This document shows, in pieces, positions 19,998 through 28,581 of a DNA stretch of 35,735 nucleotides; positions within the stretch are counted from its first letter, which is position 1; each line of letters opens with the position of its first letter. The position numbers and the translations under genes are program-made. A model generated the notes under the pieces. That model made no database searches. It was given only the letters and a program-made list of their open reading frames with translations, and was not told the DNA's origin. The DNA lies in contig CALBZA010000030.1 in the NCBI GenBank assembly GCA_937890005.1, positions 1-35,735 on the forward strand. Direction: 5' to 3'. Origin of the DNA: an uncultured Verrucomicrobia subdivision 3 bacterium. Lineage in GTDB: Bacteria; Verrucomicrobiota; Verrucomicrobiia; Limisphaerales; DASXHY01.

Positions 19998-20417
19998 ATT
20001 TACGGGCGAGACTAGGGAATGAACTGACGCTGTTGCCAACCGTATTTTGGCAAAGAACCAACCCAAAATTGAGCTGATAATCACAGGCTTTCGCTTCAAC
20101 TGAACGGGATCAGATCCGATTCAGTGAATCGTGAGATTGAGTGGAGAACGGCAATACACTGCACCGCCTTTGAAATTTTTTAAAGGAGAAAAACTTATCA
20201 TCTGCAAACGTAAAAATCCGTCCCTGGAAGACAATTTTCCGAGATTTTTCGACAGCGAGCATGTTGTTCGAACGAGACACGATGGCAACCTTTGCAGAAG
20301 TGTTGTGCGACTGATTTTCGAATACCGACGAAACATGTTCTCGGAACCGATTTCGGTTGAACTCACGGTCGAACTTTGAACTTTGAACCCGAACGAGCTT
20401 TCCCCATCTTCACAGCG
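19998..20417. other. divergent intergenic region hppA/ruvB
   Basis: About 420 bases between divergent genes. It holds small inverted repeats: GATTC-AGT-GAATC near 20118, an AT-rich hairpin CCTTT...AAAGG at 20167-20186, AACCGA-TT-TCGGTT near 20346, and a short direct repeat of GAACTTT at about 20370-20386. Open frames here have no start context or family likeness. I see no convincing gene and no clear promoter, though both genes must start from here. Confidence 0.6.
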
Positions 20418-21437
20418 ATGCCTGAACGAATGATTTCCGACGTGCTGACGAAGCCTGATGCGGCTCTGGAAATGACGCTGCGTCCGTCGTTGTTCTCCGA
20501 TTTCACCGGCCAGGCCAAGGTCAAGGAACGCCTCGAAATCACCGTCGCTGCCGCCAGGCAGCGCGGCGAAGCGCTCGATCACATCCTGCTATCCGGCCCG
20601 CCCGGACTCGGCAAAACCACGCTCGCAAACATTCTCGCGAAGGCCATGGGATCCAATCTCAAGGCCACCAGCGGACCAACGATTGAAAAGGCTGCCGACC
20701 TCGCCGGACTGCTGACAAATCTCGAGGAAGGCGATGTGCTGTTCATCGACGAAATCCATCGCCTTCAGAAAACGATCGAGGAATACCTCTATCCCGCAAT
20801 GGAGGATTTCAAACTGGATATCATCATCGACCAGGGCCCCAATGCGCGCAGTGTCCGATTGAATCTTCCGAAGTTCACATTGATCGGCGCGACCACGCGC
20901 AGCGGTTTGCTCACCGCTCCCCTGCTCACCCGGTTTCCGATTCGCGAACGGCTCGACTATTACGATTCCATCCAACTGACGCGAATCGTCATCCGCGCGG
21001 CGCGACTGTTGAACATCGACATCGAAGAAGACGGTGCGCATGAAATTGCCCGGCGCAGCCGCGGAACTCCGCGCATCGCAAACAATCTCCTTCGCCGCGT
21101 TCGCGACTACGCGCAGATCAAGGGAGACGGGCGCATCACGAAGACGATCTCAGATCGCGCCCTGGCGATGCTGGAAATCGACGAGAACGGCCTGGACGAA
21201 ATGGACAAGCGGATTCTCGAAACGTTGATTGTGAAATTCGGCGGCGGTCCTGTGGGAGTGAATTCACTGGCCGTTGCCGTGGGTGAGGAACCGGACACCC
21301 TGGAGGAAGTCTATGAACCTTATCTGATCATGGAAGGTTACCTGAACCGAACTCCACAGGGACGTGTTGCAACGGAATTGAGTTATCGCAAACTCGGAAT
21401 CAAATCCTCCGGCTCAAATCAGCAACGACTCCTCTGA
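20418..21437 (+). CDS. ruvB: Holliday junction branch migration helicase RuvB
   Basis: RuvB, 339 residues, the hexameric AAA+ motor that with RuvA drives branch migration of Holliday junctions. Visible are Walker A GPPGLGKTT (about 60-68), Walker B VLFIDEIHRL (D111, E112), sensor 1 GATTRSGLL, the region APLLTRFPIRERLDYY, and the C-terminal winged helix (DEMDKRILETLIVKFGGGPVGVNSLAVAVGE). I chose the ATG at 20418 by family length; a second ATG four codons on is equally possible and neither has a ribosome site. ruvA and ruvC are not adjacent. It converges with the secretin operon. Confidence 0.96.
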   Translation: MPERMISDVLTKPDAALEMTLRPSLFSDFTGQAKVKERLEITVAAARQRGEALDHILLSGPPGLGKTTLANILAKAMGSNLKATSGPTIEKAADLAGLLTNLEEGDVLFIDEIHRLQKTIEEYLYPAMEDFKLDIIIDQGPNARSVRLNLPKFTLIGATTRSGLLTAPLLTRFPIRERLDYYDSIQLTRIVIRAARLLNIDIEEDGAHEIARRSRGTPRIANNLLRRVRDYAQIKGDGRITKTISDRALAMLEIDENGLDEMDKRILETLIVKFGGGPVGVNSLAVAVGEEPDTLEEVYEPYLIMEGYLNRTPQGRVATELSYRKLGIKSSGSNQQRLL

Positions 21438-21469
21438 GCTGCCGGATCGGTTTTAAAAGCGGATCAACA

Positions 21470-21508
21470 TTCCGCCGAGGCAGCCGCCGACGGAGAGGCG
21501 GAAAATTT
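21470..21508 (+). terminator. weak hairpin after ruvB
   Basis: TTCCGCC (21470-21476) pairs with GGCGGAA (21497-21503) over a 20-base loop, followed by AATTTT. It lies between convergent ruvB and gspD and may act on either strand. The T run is poor. Confidence 0.4.
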
Positions 21509-21562
21509 TCACGCCTGCTCCGCACTTCCGCATTGTTACATTGGCCGCTGCCAGCGAGGTGC

Positions 21563-23758
21563 TCAGTCGCCGATGAAATAGCGTTTCTCGTTCTTCGCCT
21601 TCCTGCTATTTGCGTCGGCTTCGCGCTTGCGCTGTTTCTCAAGCAACGCCTTCTCCTGCAATTCGATTTCCGTGTCCGCGGCAGTCACACCCGGCATGCG
21701 GCTCTTTTCCTCACGTGAAGCGGCCGCTGCGATTTCTGGAGTCTTCAATACCGTCGGCTTCATGAGCACGAGCAGTTCAGTCCGGGCCTTGGTGTTCGCG
21801 CGGCTGCTGAACAACGCGCCAAGCATCGGAATGTCCTTCAGAAGCGGCACACCGGAATCGCTTTTTGTTGACGCATTCCGGATGAAGCCGCCGAGGATGA
21901 TTGTATCGCCATCGTTCACTGCAACTTCGGCGGAAAGCTTTCGACTCGTCGTCGTCGGCACATCACCAACACCGGTGATCTGCACCGAGCCGCTGACTTC
22001 ATCAATGGTTTCATCGATCTGCATGACCACCAGGCCTTCAGGGTTGATGTACGGCGTGACGGTCAGGCCGATGCCGACCTGCAACTGTTGATACGAAGAA
22101 CTTGGGCCGCTGTAGCCGCCGCCGTAGTAGGTGCTGGTCACGTAAGGAACCGTGCTGCCGACGAAGATCGATCCTGGCGTCGCGTGCGATGTCAAAATGC
22201 GCGGTTTCTGGATCACGTTCACGCGCGAGTCAGATGCAGCGGCAGTGAGCACGACGTTCAGATCGCCTTTGTATTTGCCAAAATAAGTGAGGCCGGACGA
22301 TTCAGGGAAATTGCCGTTGGTCAGGCCACCCGCAAAGAAATCAGCCAAACTTCCGAGTCCGCCCGAGTTGTTGTAGGCGCCACCGATTCCTCCCGTCTTG
22401 TTTTCCTTTGGCGGCTGTCCGGCGGAAACGCCGTAAGCCAGCGAATCGTTCAGGTTCACATCCATGATCACTGTTTCGATCAGAACCTGCGAGAGAACCA
22501 CGTCCAGCTTGGAAACGACGGTCTTGATCATCTCCATGTCCTGCCGTGTCGCGAAGACCAGAAGCGAGTTGCTTCGCTCGTCTGCAATCATCTTGGTCTT
22601 GCCGAGAATCTCCAGATCGCCGGAAGTGGCCGCGCGCTGAACGATGTTGCGCAACCGATCGGTGAAACTGCTCCCGGGAGCCGCGCCGGCTGTCGTTCCT
22701 CCCATTGTGCCGGGCTGGTTCATCGTCTGTCCCAGAGTAGATCCACCCACACCCTGCCGGGTCGTGCCCATGGTGTTTCCGACGGCAGAGCGCGTGGAGC
22801 CGGTGCTCCGCCCAATGCTCGTGGTGCCGCCGCCGCCGCTCAGACTGTTCAATGCATCCGCAATCTCAGACGCCTTCGCATACTTGATCGGAATGACTTC
22901 CGAGACAAACTCGCCCGGAACCATGATGTCGATCCGCTCGATCATCTCGAGCATGCGTTTGATGTTTTCGGTGTAGTCGCGAAGCACGATGATCTGCGAA
23001 CTGTCGATCGGAAGAATCGAGTTCATCTTTGCAAACGGCTGAAGCGCCGGAACGATCTCACTCGGCTTCACATACTTCAACTGAACCACGTGGGCCAAAA
23101 ACGCGCCGAACTCGGGAAGTTCTTCGGCCGACCGCGTGTCCGGTGTCGCGCCACTCATCGGAGCTTCCGCCTGTGCGAGAGCCTTCACGAACTTGTCTCC
23201 CACATTGATCATGGTGATGCCATTCATGCCTAACACGGCATCCAAAGCCTGAACCGCTTCCTGCTTCGTCAATGCAGTCCGGGTGGTCAATGTGATCTGT
23301 GCAGCCGGAAGTGTGGCCGGACGCAGCAGGGTTCGATTCACCAGCTCGGAATAAACTTGCAACGCCTGTTCAATCGGCGTGTTCCGGAAATCGATCATGC
23401 CGGCCGGAATGATGTCATTCGCGCCCTGAAGCGTTGCAGGTCCAGACGAAGCGGTGGCCGAAATCGTGGGTGCCGCAGCAGCCGGTCCGGGCACAGCAGG
23501 AAGAACCGCAGGCGTTGGCTCGGCGGGAATCACATCAGACGGGGCGGCAGTAACAACCGGTTCAACAACAGGCGCGGGTTCGGCAGGAACAACCACGGGT
23601 GGGACCACTGGTGAAATCGTTTCCACCGGTTGCGCCAGTTCGACAGGTTCCTCGACCGCGCCCTCCCGATACTGCCCTTGCGGCTCGGTTTTCCTGGACG
23701 AATTCTGCGCGCACGACACGAGCAGCAGAAGCAAGAGGATTGAAAAGGTCGTTTTCAT
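21563..23758 (-). CDS. gspD: GspD/PilQ-type secretin with lipoprotein signal
   Basis: A secretin of 731 residues, forming the outer-membrane channel of a type II secretion or type IV pilus-like machine. The signal peptide ends in LLLVSC, so Cys16 is probably lipidated (a liposecretin, as known for HxcQ of Pseudomonas). A Pro/Ala/Val-rich linker (about 25-110) precedes an STN/N1-like domain (about 115-195), an N2 domain (about 225-285) and an N3 domain (about 290-425) with a Gly/Ser/Thr-rich insertion (about 305-365). The secretin core (about 430-675) contains VPYVTSTYYGGGY, VGIGLTVTPYINPEGLVVMQI and the signature VPLLKDIPMLGALFSS. A charged tail follows. The start overlaps the stop of the upstream gene (ATGA). 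Confidence 0.93.
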   Translation of the reverse strand: MKTTFSILLLLLLVSCAQNSSRKTEPQGQYREGAVEEPVELAQPVETISPVVPPVVVPAEPAPVVEPVVTAAPSDVIPAEPTPAVLPAVPGPAAAAPTISATASSGPATLQGANDIIPAGMIDFRNTPIEQALQVYSELVNRTLLRPATLPAAQITLTTRTALTKQEAVQALDAVLGMNGITMINVGDKFVKALAQAEAPMSGATPDTRSAEELPEFGAFLAHVVQLKYVKPSEIVPALQPFAKMNSILPIDSSQIIVLRDYTENIKRMLEMIERIDIMVPGEFVSEVIPIKYAKASEIADALNSLSGGGGTTSIGRSTGSTRSAVGNTMGTTRQGVGGSTLGQTMNQPGTMGGTTAGAAPGSSFTDRLRNIVQRAATSGDLEILGKTKMIADERSNSLLVFATRQDMEMIKTVVSKLDVVLSQVLIETVIMDVNLNDSLAYGVSAGQPPKENKTGGIGGAYNNSGGLGSLADFFAGGLTNGNFPESSGLTYFGKYKGDLNVVLTAAASDSRVNVIQKPRILTSHATPGSIFVGSTVPYVTSTYYGGGYSGPSSSYQQLQVGIGLTVTPYINPEGLVVMQIDETIDEVSGSVQITGVGDVPTTTSRKLSAEVAVNDGDTIILGGFIRNASTKSDSGVPLLKDIPMLGALFSSRANTKARTELLVLMKPTVLKTPEIAAAASREEKSRMPGVTAADTEIELQEKALLEKQRKREADANSRKAKNEKRYFIGD

Positions 23759-24426
23759 TTCTTTGGAGGCGTCGGAAGCTTGGATGGCGATTGTGCCGGG
23801 GAATTGGTCCTTGTCGCGGTCGCGGCCGCAGGAGTGACAGTCCGGGCGGTTGCCGGAGCCGCAGTTGGTGCAGCCTTTGTCGCCGCCGGGCGGGCAGTCT
23901 TTTGATAGCTCGCCACCAGCGTGATGTTGGCATCAAGCTGCTGCCGGGACTGATCCGGACGAACCGAGATTTCCCGAACCCGAATCATTGAGTTGCCCGA
24001 ACCGAGGTTGTAAAGGAAATCGATCAGATTCGATTCGGGCGAAATCACGCGAACAGTTTGCAGCTGTTCCAGGAAAAACTGATTGGTACTGGTGGAGGTT
24101 CTCGAGCTTCCCTGGAAACCGACACCACTCTGCGCAGCCTGCACCTGGATGGTGCGCAGGAACTGGATCGCCGCATCCTCAGCCGGAACATTGCCGCCCT
24201 CGCTCGTCAGCGCGCGAATATCGCGCTCCAGTGTGGTCTTCTGCTGGATCACCTGCTCCCGTTTGGCGAATTCGGACCGCGCCTTCTGCAGCCTCTGCTG
24301 GTAGGCGCCGAGATCGCCAAAATGCGGCCAAATGAAGAAGACGTTGATCACAACAAAGAACACCAACGCGACGATGATAACGAAGCGGCGCTCGGCGGGA
24401 TTGAGTTGAGACAGATAGCTGTTCAT
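23755..24426 (-). CDS. GspM/PilO-like assembly platform protein
   Basis: A bitopic inner-membrane protein of 223 residues: a short cytosolic N-terminus, one membrane segment (about 15-37, VIIVALVFFVVINVFFIWPHF), a coiled coil (about 40-75), a ferredoxin-like domain with VRVISPESNLIDFLYNLGSGNSMIRVREISVRPD (about 120-160), and an Ala/Thr/Pro-rich tail (from about 178). This is the layout of PilO and GspM, which bridge the cytoplasmic ATPase/actin-like ring to the secretin. Its start directly follows the stop of the gspL-like gene (TAG then ATG), and its end overlaps gspD by four bases. Confidence 0.75.
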   Translation of the reverse strand: MNSYLSQLNPAERRFVIIVALVFFVVINVFFIWPHFGDLGAYQQRLQKARSEFAKREQVIQQKTTLERDIRALTSEGGNVPAEDAAIQFLRTIQVQAAQSGVGFQGSSRTSTSTNQFFLEQLQTVRVISPESNLIDFLYNLGSGNSMIRVREISVRPDQSRQQLDANITLVASYQKTARPAATKAAPTAAPATARTVTPAAATATRTNSPAQSPSKLPTPPKK

Positions 24427-25794
24427 CTATTCGCCTGACCTCTTCAGTTCCAGATCATAAGTCCACCGCACCATGCCACCCGGCATGACGGTGATTCGTG
24501 GAGGATCGTTTTTCTGCAGATCGAACAGCTGCTGGCCGCGCGCGACGTATTTGCGAAGGCTGTCACTGAAATCGATAACGCCTCCCGACTGATCTGATGG
24601 CGCCGTGCCATTGAGTGAAAGCCTTTTGCCGCCAGCGAAATTCAGCGATTCGAGTGTCAGACCGGCGGGCATGGTCTCCGCCACGGCCTGCCAGCAATCC
24701 AGCGCGGCATATTTCAATTCCTGCCGCTGCTTCAAAACTTTGTGCTGTTCCTGCAGGCGAATGACGTTTGTGTAGGAGGAAGCCTGCTGGGCGAATGCGG
24801 TTTCGGCATTGTTGGCTTGGAATTTTACGACGCTCACCGCAACGAAATAGACGATCAATCCGAGCACGTACACGGCGAGGATGGCACCCAGGCCGCGCAT
24901 CCAGAGCCGATCGATGAATTGCTGGCGGTAACGCGCGGCGAACTCAGGCGGCAACAACGTGGTGTTTGGATCGGATGCCGCCGCACGCCGGGCCGTCCGT
25001 GCCGCAAGATCCTGCGGCGGAACCGGAGAAACCAGTTCAACCTGTTCGTCCAATCCTTCTTCAAGCGCCTTGTGCCAGTCCGCCGCCTGTGCCTCGCCGG
25101 CCACGAGATGCCATTTGGGCTTTGAAACAAGCCATCCTTCCAGCTCGCCGCCCCAGGCCATCTGCATCAGCTGATCGCGCATGCTCGTGGCTCGGTTTGC
25201 GCCGGGCTTTACTTTCAGGAGATCGACATTCTGGAGAACACCGTTATACCACCAACCGACCAGCGCGGTGTCATGCGCAGCACGGGCCTCGGGGTAAATC
25301 CACGCGCCGTCCTCATGAACCTGCGTGGCCTGCAGCTGGTCGAGAACAGGAAGTTCGAGTCGATCGGCGAGATAACCTTCCTTTTCGAGTCTCCCGAGAA
25401 AATCCTCCACGACGTTGCGCGACACGATCAGCACGACCACGGTCTGCATGTTGCCCGCGTTCTGCGCGACCACATGCATGGTCCAGACCGCCTGGGTGAC
25501 AGGAATCGGCGACAGCTTCTCCATCTGAAGCTCGACCATCGCACGGGTTTCCTCGAGCGTGCTTTGGGGGAACTGCGCGACACGGATGAAAACGTGTTCC
25601 GGTGGAAGCCACGCGATGTTGAGCTTCGGCTGCCAGAGCGAACTCCAGCTTTTCTGAACGACCGGAGCCGGCAGCGGTTCGCCGCTTTTGCAGGTCTGCT
25701 CCTTGTTCAGCTTGAATGAACCGCCATCGAACTGCCAGAGCCGGCAGCTGTCTCCGTCGATCTGAAGGACGTTGCAGGAGTTCCAGCGGGCCAT
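24427..25794 (-). CDS. GspL-like (PilM-PilN type) platform protein
   Basis: A protein of 455 residues. The N-terminal part (about 1-240) resembles the actin-like cytoplasmic domain of GspL/PilM (NVLQIDGDSCRLWQFDGGS, then EETRAMVELQMEKLSPIP, typical of this group). A single membrane segment lies at about 300-322 (GLGAILAVYVLGLIVYFVAVSVV). It is followed by a coiled coil and a PilN-like periplasmic domain (AETMPAGLTLESLNFAGGKRLSLNGTAP). It would anchor GspE to the membrane and contact the PilO-like protein. It sits second in the operon gspE-gspL-gspM-gspD, 93 bases after gspE. Confidence 0.78.
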   Translation of the reverse strand: MARWNSCNVLQIDGDSCRLWQFDGGSFKLNKEQTCKSGEPLPAPVVQKSWSSLWQPKLNIAWLPPEHVFIRVAQFPQSTLEETRAMVELQMEKLSPIPVTQAVWTMHVVAQNAGNMQTVVVLIVSRNVVEDFLGRLEKEGYLADRLELPVLDQLQATQVHEDGAWIYPEARAAHDTALVGWWYNGVLQNVDLLKVKPGANRATSMRDQLMQMAWGGELEGWLVSKPKWHLVAGEAQAADWHKALEEGLDEQVELVSPVPPQDLAARTARRAAASDPNTTLLPPEFAARYRQQFIDRLWMRGLGAILAVYVLGLIVYFVAVSVVKFQANNAETAFAQQASSYTNVIRLQEQHKVLKQRQELKYAALDCWQAVAETMPAGLTLESLNFAGGKRLSLNGTAPSDQSGGVIDFSDSLRKYVARGQQLFDLQKNDPPRITVMPGGMVRWTYDLELKRSGE

Positions 25795-25824
25795 ATCAGG
25801 AGGGCTTTCCGATGTGCGACAGAC

Positions 25825-25874
25825 GATTTACGAAGAACAAGCTTCGCAGATTCGTAACTCGTAAGTTGTAAATC
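25825..25874. repeat. inverted repeat in the gspE-gspL gap
   Basis: GATTTAC (25825-25831) and GTAAATC (25868-25874) face each other, with CGAAG/CTTCG-type pairing and repeated CGTAA words between. This is the only sizeable gap in the operon and could be an mRNA processing or stability hairpin. No T run follows, so it is not an intrinsic terminator. Confidence 0.45.
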
Positions 25875-25887
25875 ATAAGTCGGCGGC

Positions 25888-27651
25888 TCATTGCTTCGAG
25901 AGATTCGCCAGAACCTCCGTCTTGTCCTCCATCAACGCATCGAGATGTTCCTCGATCTGCGTGACGCGCAGGACTTCCTCAATCGTCGTGATGCCGTTTC
26001 GCACCTTGTTCCAGCCATCGGTGCGCAACGTGCGCATCCCCTGCTCCATCGCACGCTGAGCAATGGTCGAGGCGGCGGCGCGCTGCAGAATCAACGGACG
26101 CAACTGCTCGTTGAGCAGCAGCAGTTCATAAATCGCCAGCCGTCCCTGATACCCAAGCTGGCGGCAATCTTCACATCCGGCGCCGTGCCAGAACCTGGCC
26201 GTGGGAATCTCATCCTCAGGGAAGCCAATGCGACGAAGGTAACTCGGCTCCACCTTCTGCTCGGTCTTGCAATGCGGACAAATCGTTCGAACCAGGCGCT
26301 GCGCCATGATGGCTTCCACTGACGACGCCACGAGAAACGGCTCAATGCCCATGTCAATCAAACGCGTGAACGCGCTGGGCGCATCGTTGGTGTGCAATGT
26401 CGAGAAAACCAGGTGACCCGTCAGCGCAGCGCGAATCGCGATCTCGGCGGTTTCCAGGTCACGAATTTCGCCGACCATGATCACATTCGGATCCTGACGC
26501 AGAATGTGACGCAGCCCCATCGCGAACGTGAGGCCGATTTCCGGCCGGACCGCGATTTGATTGATGCCCTTCAGTTCGTATTCAACCGGCTCTTCAACCG
26601 TGATGATGCGTTTGTGCACCGAGTTGATCGTCGAGAGCATCGCGTAAAGCGACGTCGATTTGCCGGAACCGGTCGGACCGGTCACAAGCAGAATGCCGTG
26701 CGGCTTCACGATCAGTTCGCGGATCGCAGCTTCGTCGTTCGGGGAAAATCCAAGTTTGTCGAGACTCAGGAAAATCTTTCCGCGCGACAACAGACGCAGC
26801 GATGTGCTCTCGCCATAAACCGTCGGCACGGTGGAAACGCGGATGTCGATTTCCTCGCCTTTAATTCGAACGTTGATGCGTCCGTCCTGTGGCAGGCGCT
26901 TCTCCGCGATGTTCATCCCGCTCATCACTTTGATACGCGAGAGAATCGCCGATTGAAAACGCTTCAGCTGCGGCGGCATCGGAGTCTGGTGCAGGATGCC
27001 GTCGATGCGGTAGCGGATGCGCAGTTCGTCTTCCTGCGGCTCCAGGTGAATGTCAGTCGCGCGATCCTTGTACGCTTCCCAGATCACCTGGTTCACGAAC
27101 TTAATGACGCTCGCCTCCTGATCGCCTTCGGTGATTTCCTTGTCGCCGATCAACAGTTCGAGCGATTCGTCTTCGCTGGCCTCGCCCATTTCTTCGAGTG
27201 TTTCCGCTCCAACGCCGTAGTACTTCTTCAGCGCCTTTTCAATTTCCGCCCTCGGCGCGAGCGCGAATTCCACCGGCCCCTTCGCATCGAAACGAACCGC
27301 GTTCAGCATCGCGGTGTCGAAAGGATTGCTGACCGCCACCTGCACGGTGCCGTCGGCGAAGTTGGTCGGTAGGACCGAATGCTGGAAGGCAACCTTCGTG
27401 GAAATCTTGGTGCGAGCCTGTGTGGGAACATCCAGCTTCGCGATGTCGAGATACGGCCAGCCGAGAGCCTGCGCGAGTTTCTGGAGAAAAACGTCCTCGG
27501 CAATGCCACGTTCGCGGCAGATGAACGCCAGCAGCGATTCCTGGGAACCGTTTTCGACCGCCACGCGCCAGGCCTTCCCATGTTCGTCGAACTGCTCGGG
27601 AGTGACGAGCCCCATGCGGGCGAAGAATTCTTTCAGCGATAAAAAGGCCAT
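25888..27651 (-). CDS. gspE: GspE/PilB-type secretion ATPase
   Basis: A hexameric cytosolic ATPase of 587 residues that powers pseudopilus or pilus assembly. It has an N-terminal GspE N domain (about 1-150), then the N2 part with ATDIHLEPQ (about 198-206), Walker A GPTGSGKS (325-332), the Asp box VEEPVEY, Walker B NVIMVGEIRD (389-398), the His box HLVFSTLHTND, and a zinc site CPHC (458, 461) with CEDC (493, 496). The zinc site separates GspE/PilB from PilT. It is the first gene of the secretion operon, with a candidate promoter upstream. GspF, pseudopilins and prepilin peptidase are not in the window. Confidence 0.94.
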   Translation of the reverse strand: MAFLSLKEFFARMGLVTPEQFDEHGKAWRVAVENGSQESLLAFICRERGIAEDVFLQKLAQALGWPYLDIAKLDVPTQARTKISTKVAFQHSVLPTNFADGTVQVAVSNPFDTAMLNAVRFDAKGPVEFALAPRAEIEKALKKYYGVGAETLEEMGEASEDESLELLIGDKEITEGDQEASVIKFVNQVIWEAYKDRATDIHLEPQEDELRIRYRIDGILHQTPMPPQLKRFQSAILSRIKVMSGMNIAEKRLPQDGRINVRIKGEEIDIRVSTVPTVYGESTSLRLLSRGKIFLSLDKLGFSPNDEAAIRELIVKPHGILLVTGPTGSGKSTSLYAMLSTINSVHKRIITVEEPVEYELKGINQIAVRPEIGLTFAMGLRHILRQDPNVIMVGEIRDLETAEIAIRAALTGHLVFSTLHTNDAPSAFTRLIDMGIEPFLVASSVEAIMAQRLVRTICPHCKTEQKVEPSYLRRIGFPEDEIPTARFWHGAGCEDCRQLGYQGRLAIYELLLLNEQLRPLILQRAAASTIAQRAMEQGMRTLRTDGWNKVRNGITTIEEVLRVTQIEEHLDALMEDKTEVLANLSKQ

Positions 27652-27692
27652 TCAGTAAAAACGCTCGAACGTTTCCCAATGAATTACACGCC

Positions 27693-27721
27693 AAGCTAGG
27701 GAAAGTTGCGCAGTGGGTCAA
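27693..27721 (-). promoter_or_regulatory. candidate promoter of the gspE operon
   Basis: On the minus strand TTGACC (27716-27721), a 17-base spacer and TAGCTT (27693-27698) lie 42 bases before the gspE ATG. The -35 matches five of six, the -10 only three of six. Confidence 0.35.
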
Positions 27722-27792
27722 AATTATTTCCGGAAACCGTCGGAGAACGCACAGAACGTCCGTCTCATCCTCGCTGCACAGGCCCAATCCGG

Positions 27793-28362
27793 CTAAACCT
27801 TCAATACGCCCCGGAAGCCGCGGACTCTGTAATACGACTGGGCGCCGTTGTGTCCGGTGAACACGCGTCCATACCGCCGTTCGCAATAAAGCGCACCGCC
27901 CAGATCGCGAATTTCCGGCGGCGTCCTGACCCAGCTCGACGTTTTCAGATCGAACTCACCCAGTTTCTGCAGCTCGAAATATTGCTCCTCGGTCAGCAGC
28001 TCGATGCCGATCGATTCCGCCATGTCCATGGCAGTCGTTTCCGGCCGAGCCTCCTTTCGCGCCAACCATCCTTCGCGGTCGTAACAGACACTGACGCGTC
28101 CCTTCGGTGTCTCGACCGAACAATCGAAGAAGATGTATTCACCGGTCGCTTTCTCCTGGCCGACCACATCGGGTTCACCGCCGGTTCGTTCCATTTCATG
28201 AAGCGACCACAGCTTGTACGGGTTGTTCTCCAGCCGCGCCTGGACTTTCGACCAGTCCAGAGCTTCGTGGCGTTTCGGATTTTTTTCGAACCGCTCTTTC
28301 AAAGTGCCGAGCAGGACGGTGCGTTCTTTTGCCGACAATTCTTTCTTCTTTGCCGTGTTCAT
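27793..28362 (-). CDS. DUF4256 family protein
   Basis: A cytosolic protein of 189 residues that I recognise as the DUF4256 type from its pattern: ERFEKNPKRHEALDWSKVQARLENNPYKLWSLHEMERTGGEPDVV (about 20-65), IFFDCSVETPKGRVSVCYDREG (about 73-95), then MAESIGIELLTEEQYFELQKLGEFDLKTSSW and GRVFTGHNGAQSYYRVRGFRG. The function is unknown. There is no signal peptide or membrane segment. I chose the ATG at 28362 because family likeness begins there; the frame stays open 35 codons further upstream with unlike composition. It is transcribed away from katG across a 219-base spacer holding the OxyR-like operator, so shared oxidative-stress control is conceivable. Confidence 0.82.
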   Translation of the reverse strand: MNTAKKKELSAKERTVLLGTLKERFEKNPKRHEALDWSKVQARLENNPYKLWSLHEMERTGGEPDVVGQEKATGEYIFFDCSVETPKGRVSVCYDREGWLARKEARPETTAMDMAESIGIELLTEEQYFELQKLGEFDLKTSSWVRTPPEIRDLGGALYCERRYGRVFTGHNGAQSYYRVRGFRGVLKV

Positions 28363-28484
28363 GATTGGGAAAGCCCGAGTAAAACAGTTCGAAGACCGCG
28401 CCACAAGCCGCCGGGATTCTTGTGTCGGGATTCTTGCATGCGTGCGATGACAATTCCACGTCATCACGACGCCTTAGGAAGTCC

Positions 28485-28521
28485 ATAGACAATGCCTATC
28501 GTAAATAAAGGCAAAAAGTAT
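28485..28521 (+). promoter_or_regulatory. OxyR-type operator upstream of katG
   Basis: Four quarter-sites occur at exact seven-base spacings: ATAG (28485-28488), CTAT (28496-28499), AAAG (28507-28510) and GTAT (28518-28521). The OxyR consensus ATAG-N7-CTAT-N7-ATAG-N7-CTAT is matched at 14 of 16 bases. It lies 60 bases before the katG start, a place fitting activation, and 122 bases from the divergent DUF4256 start. An AT-rich TATTTT at about 28546 could be the -10. No oxyR gene is in the window. Confidence 0.6.
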
Positions 28522-28581
28522 TTCCGCCTATGCGTTCGCCGTGATTTTATTTTCCCGAATTTAACTAAACACGTTAACAAC

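Noticed and set aside
20131..20379. 82-codon open frame in the hppA-ruvB spacer
   Set aside because: It begins at a TTG without ribosome site and has no family likeness. AAAGGAG at about 20182 has no start codon at suitable distance.
27661..27685. Small hairpin AAACG...CGTTT with T run before gspE as a terminator
   Set aside because: The stem is only five bases and lies inside the likely 5' leader of gspE; not convincing.
28492..28581. Longer katG start adding 30 residues
   Set aside because: The extension overlaps the OxyR-like operator and lacks the KatG N-terminal pattern, which begins at MSSESKCPFH.
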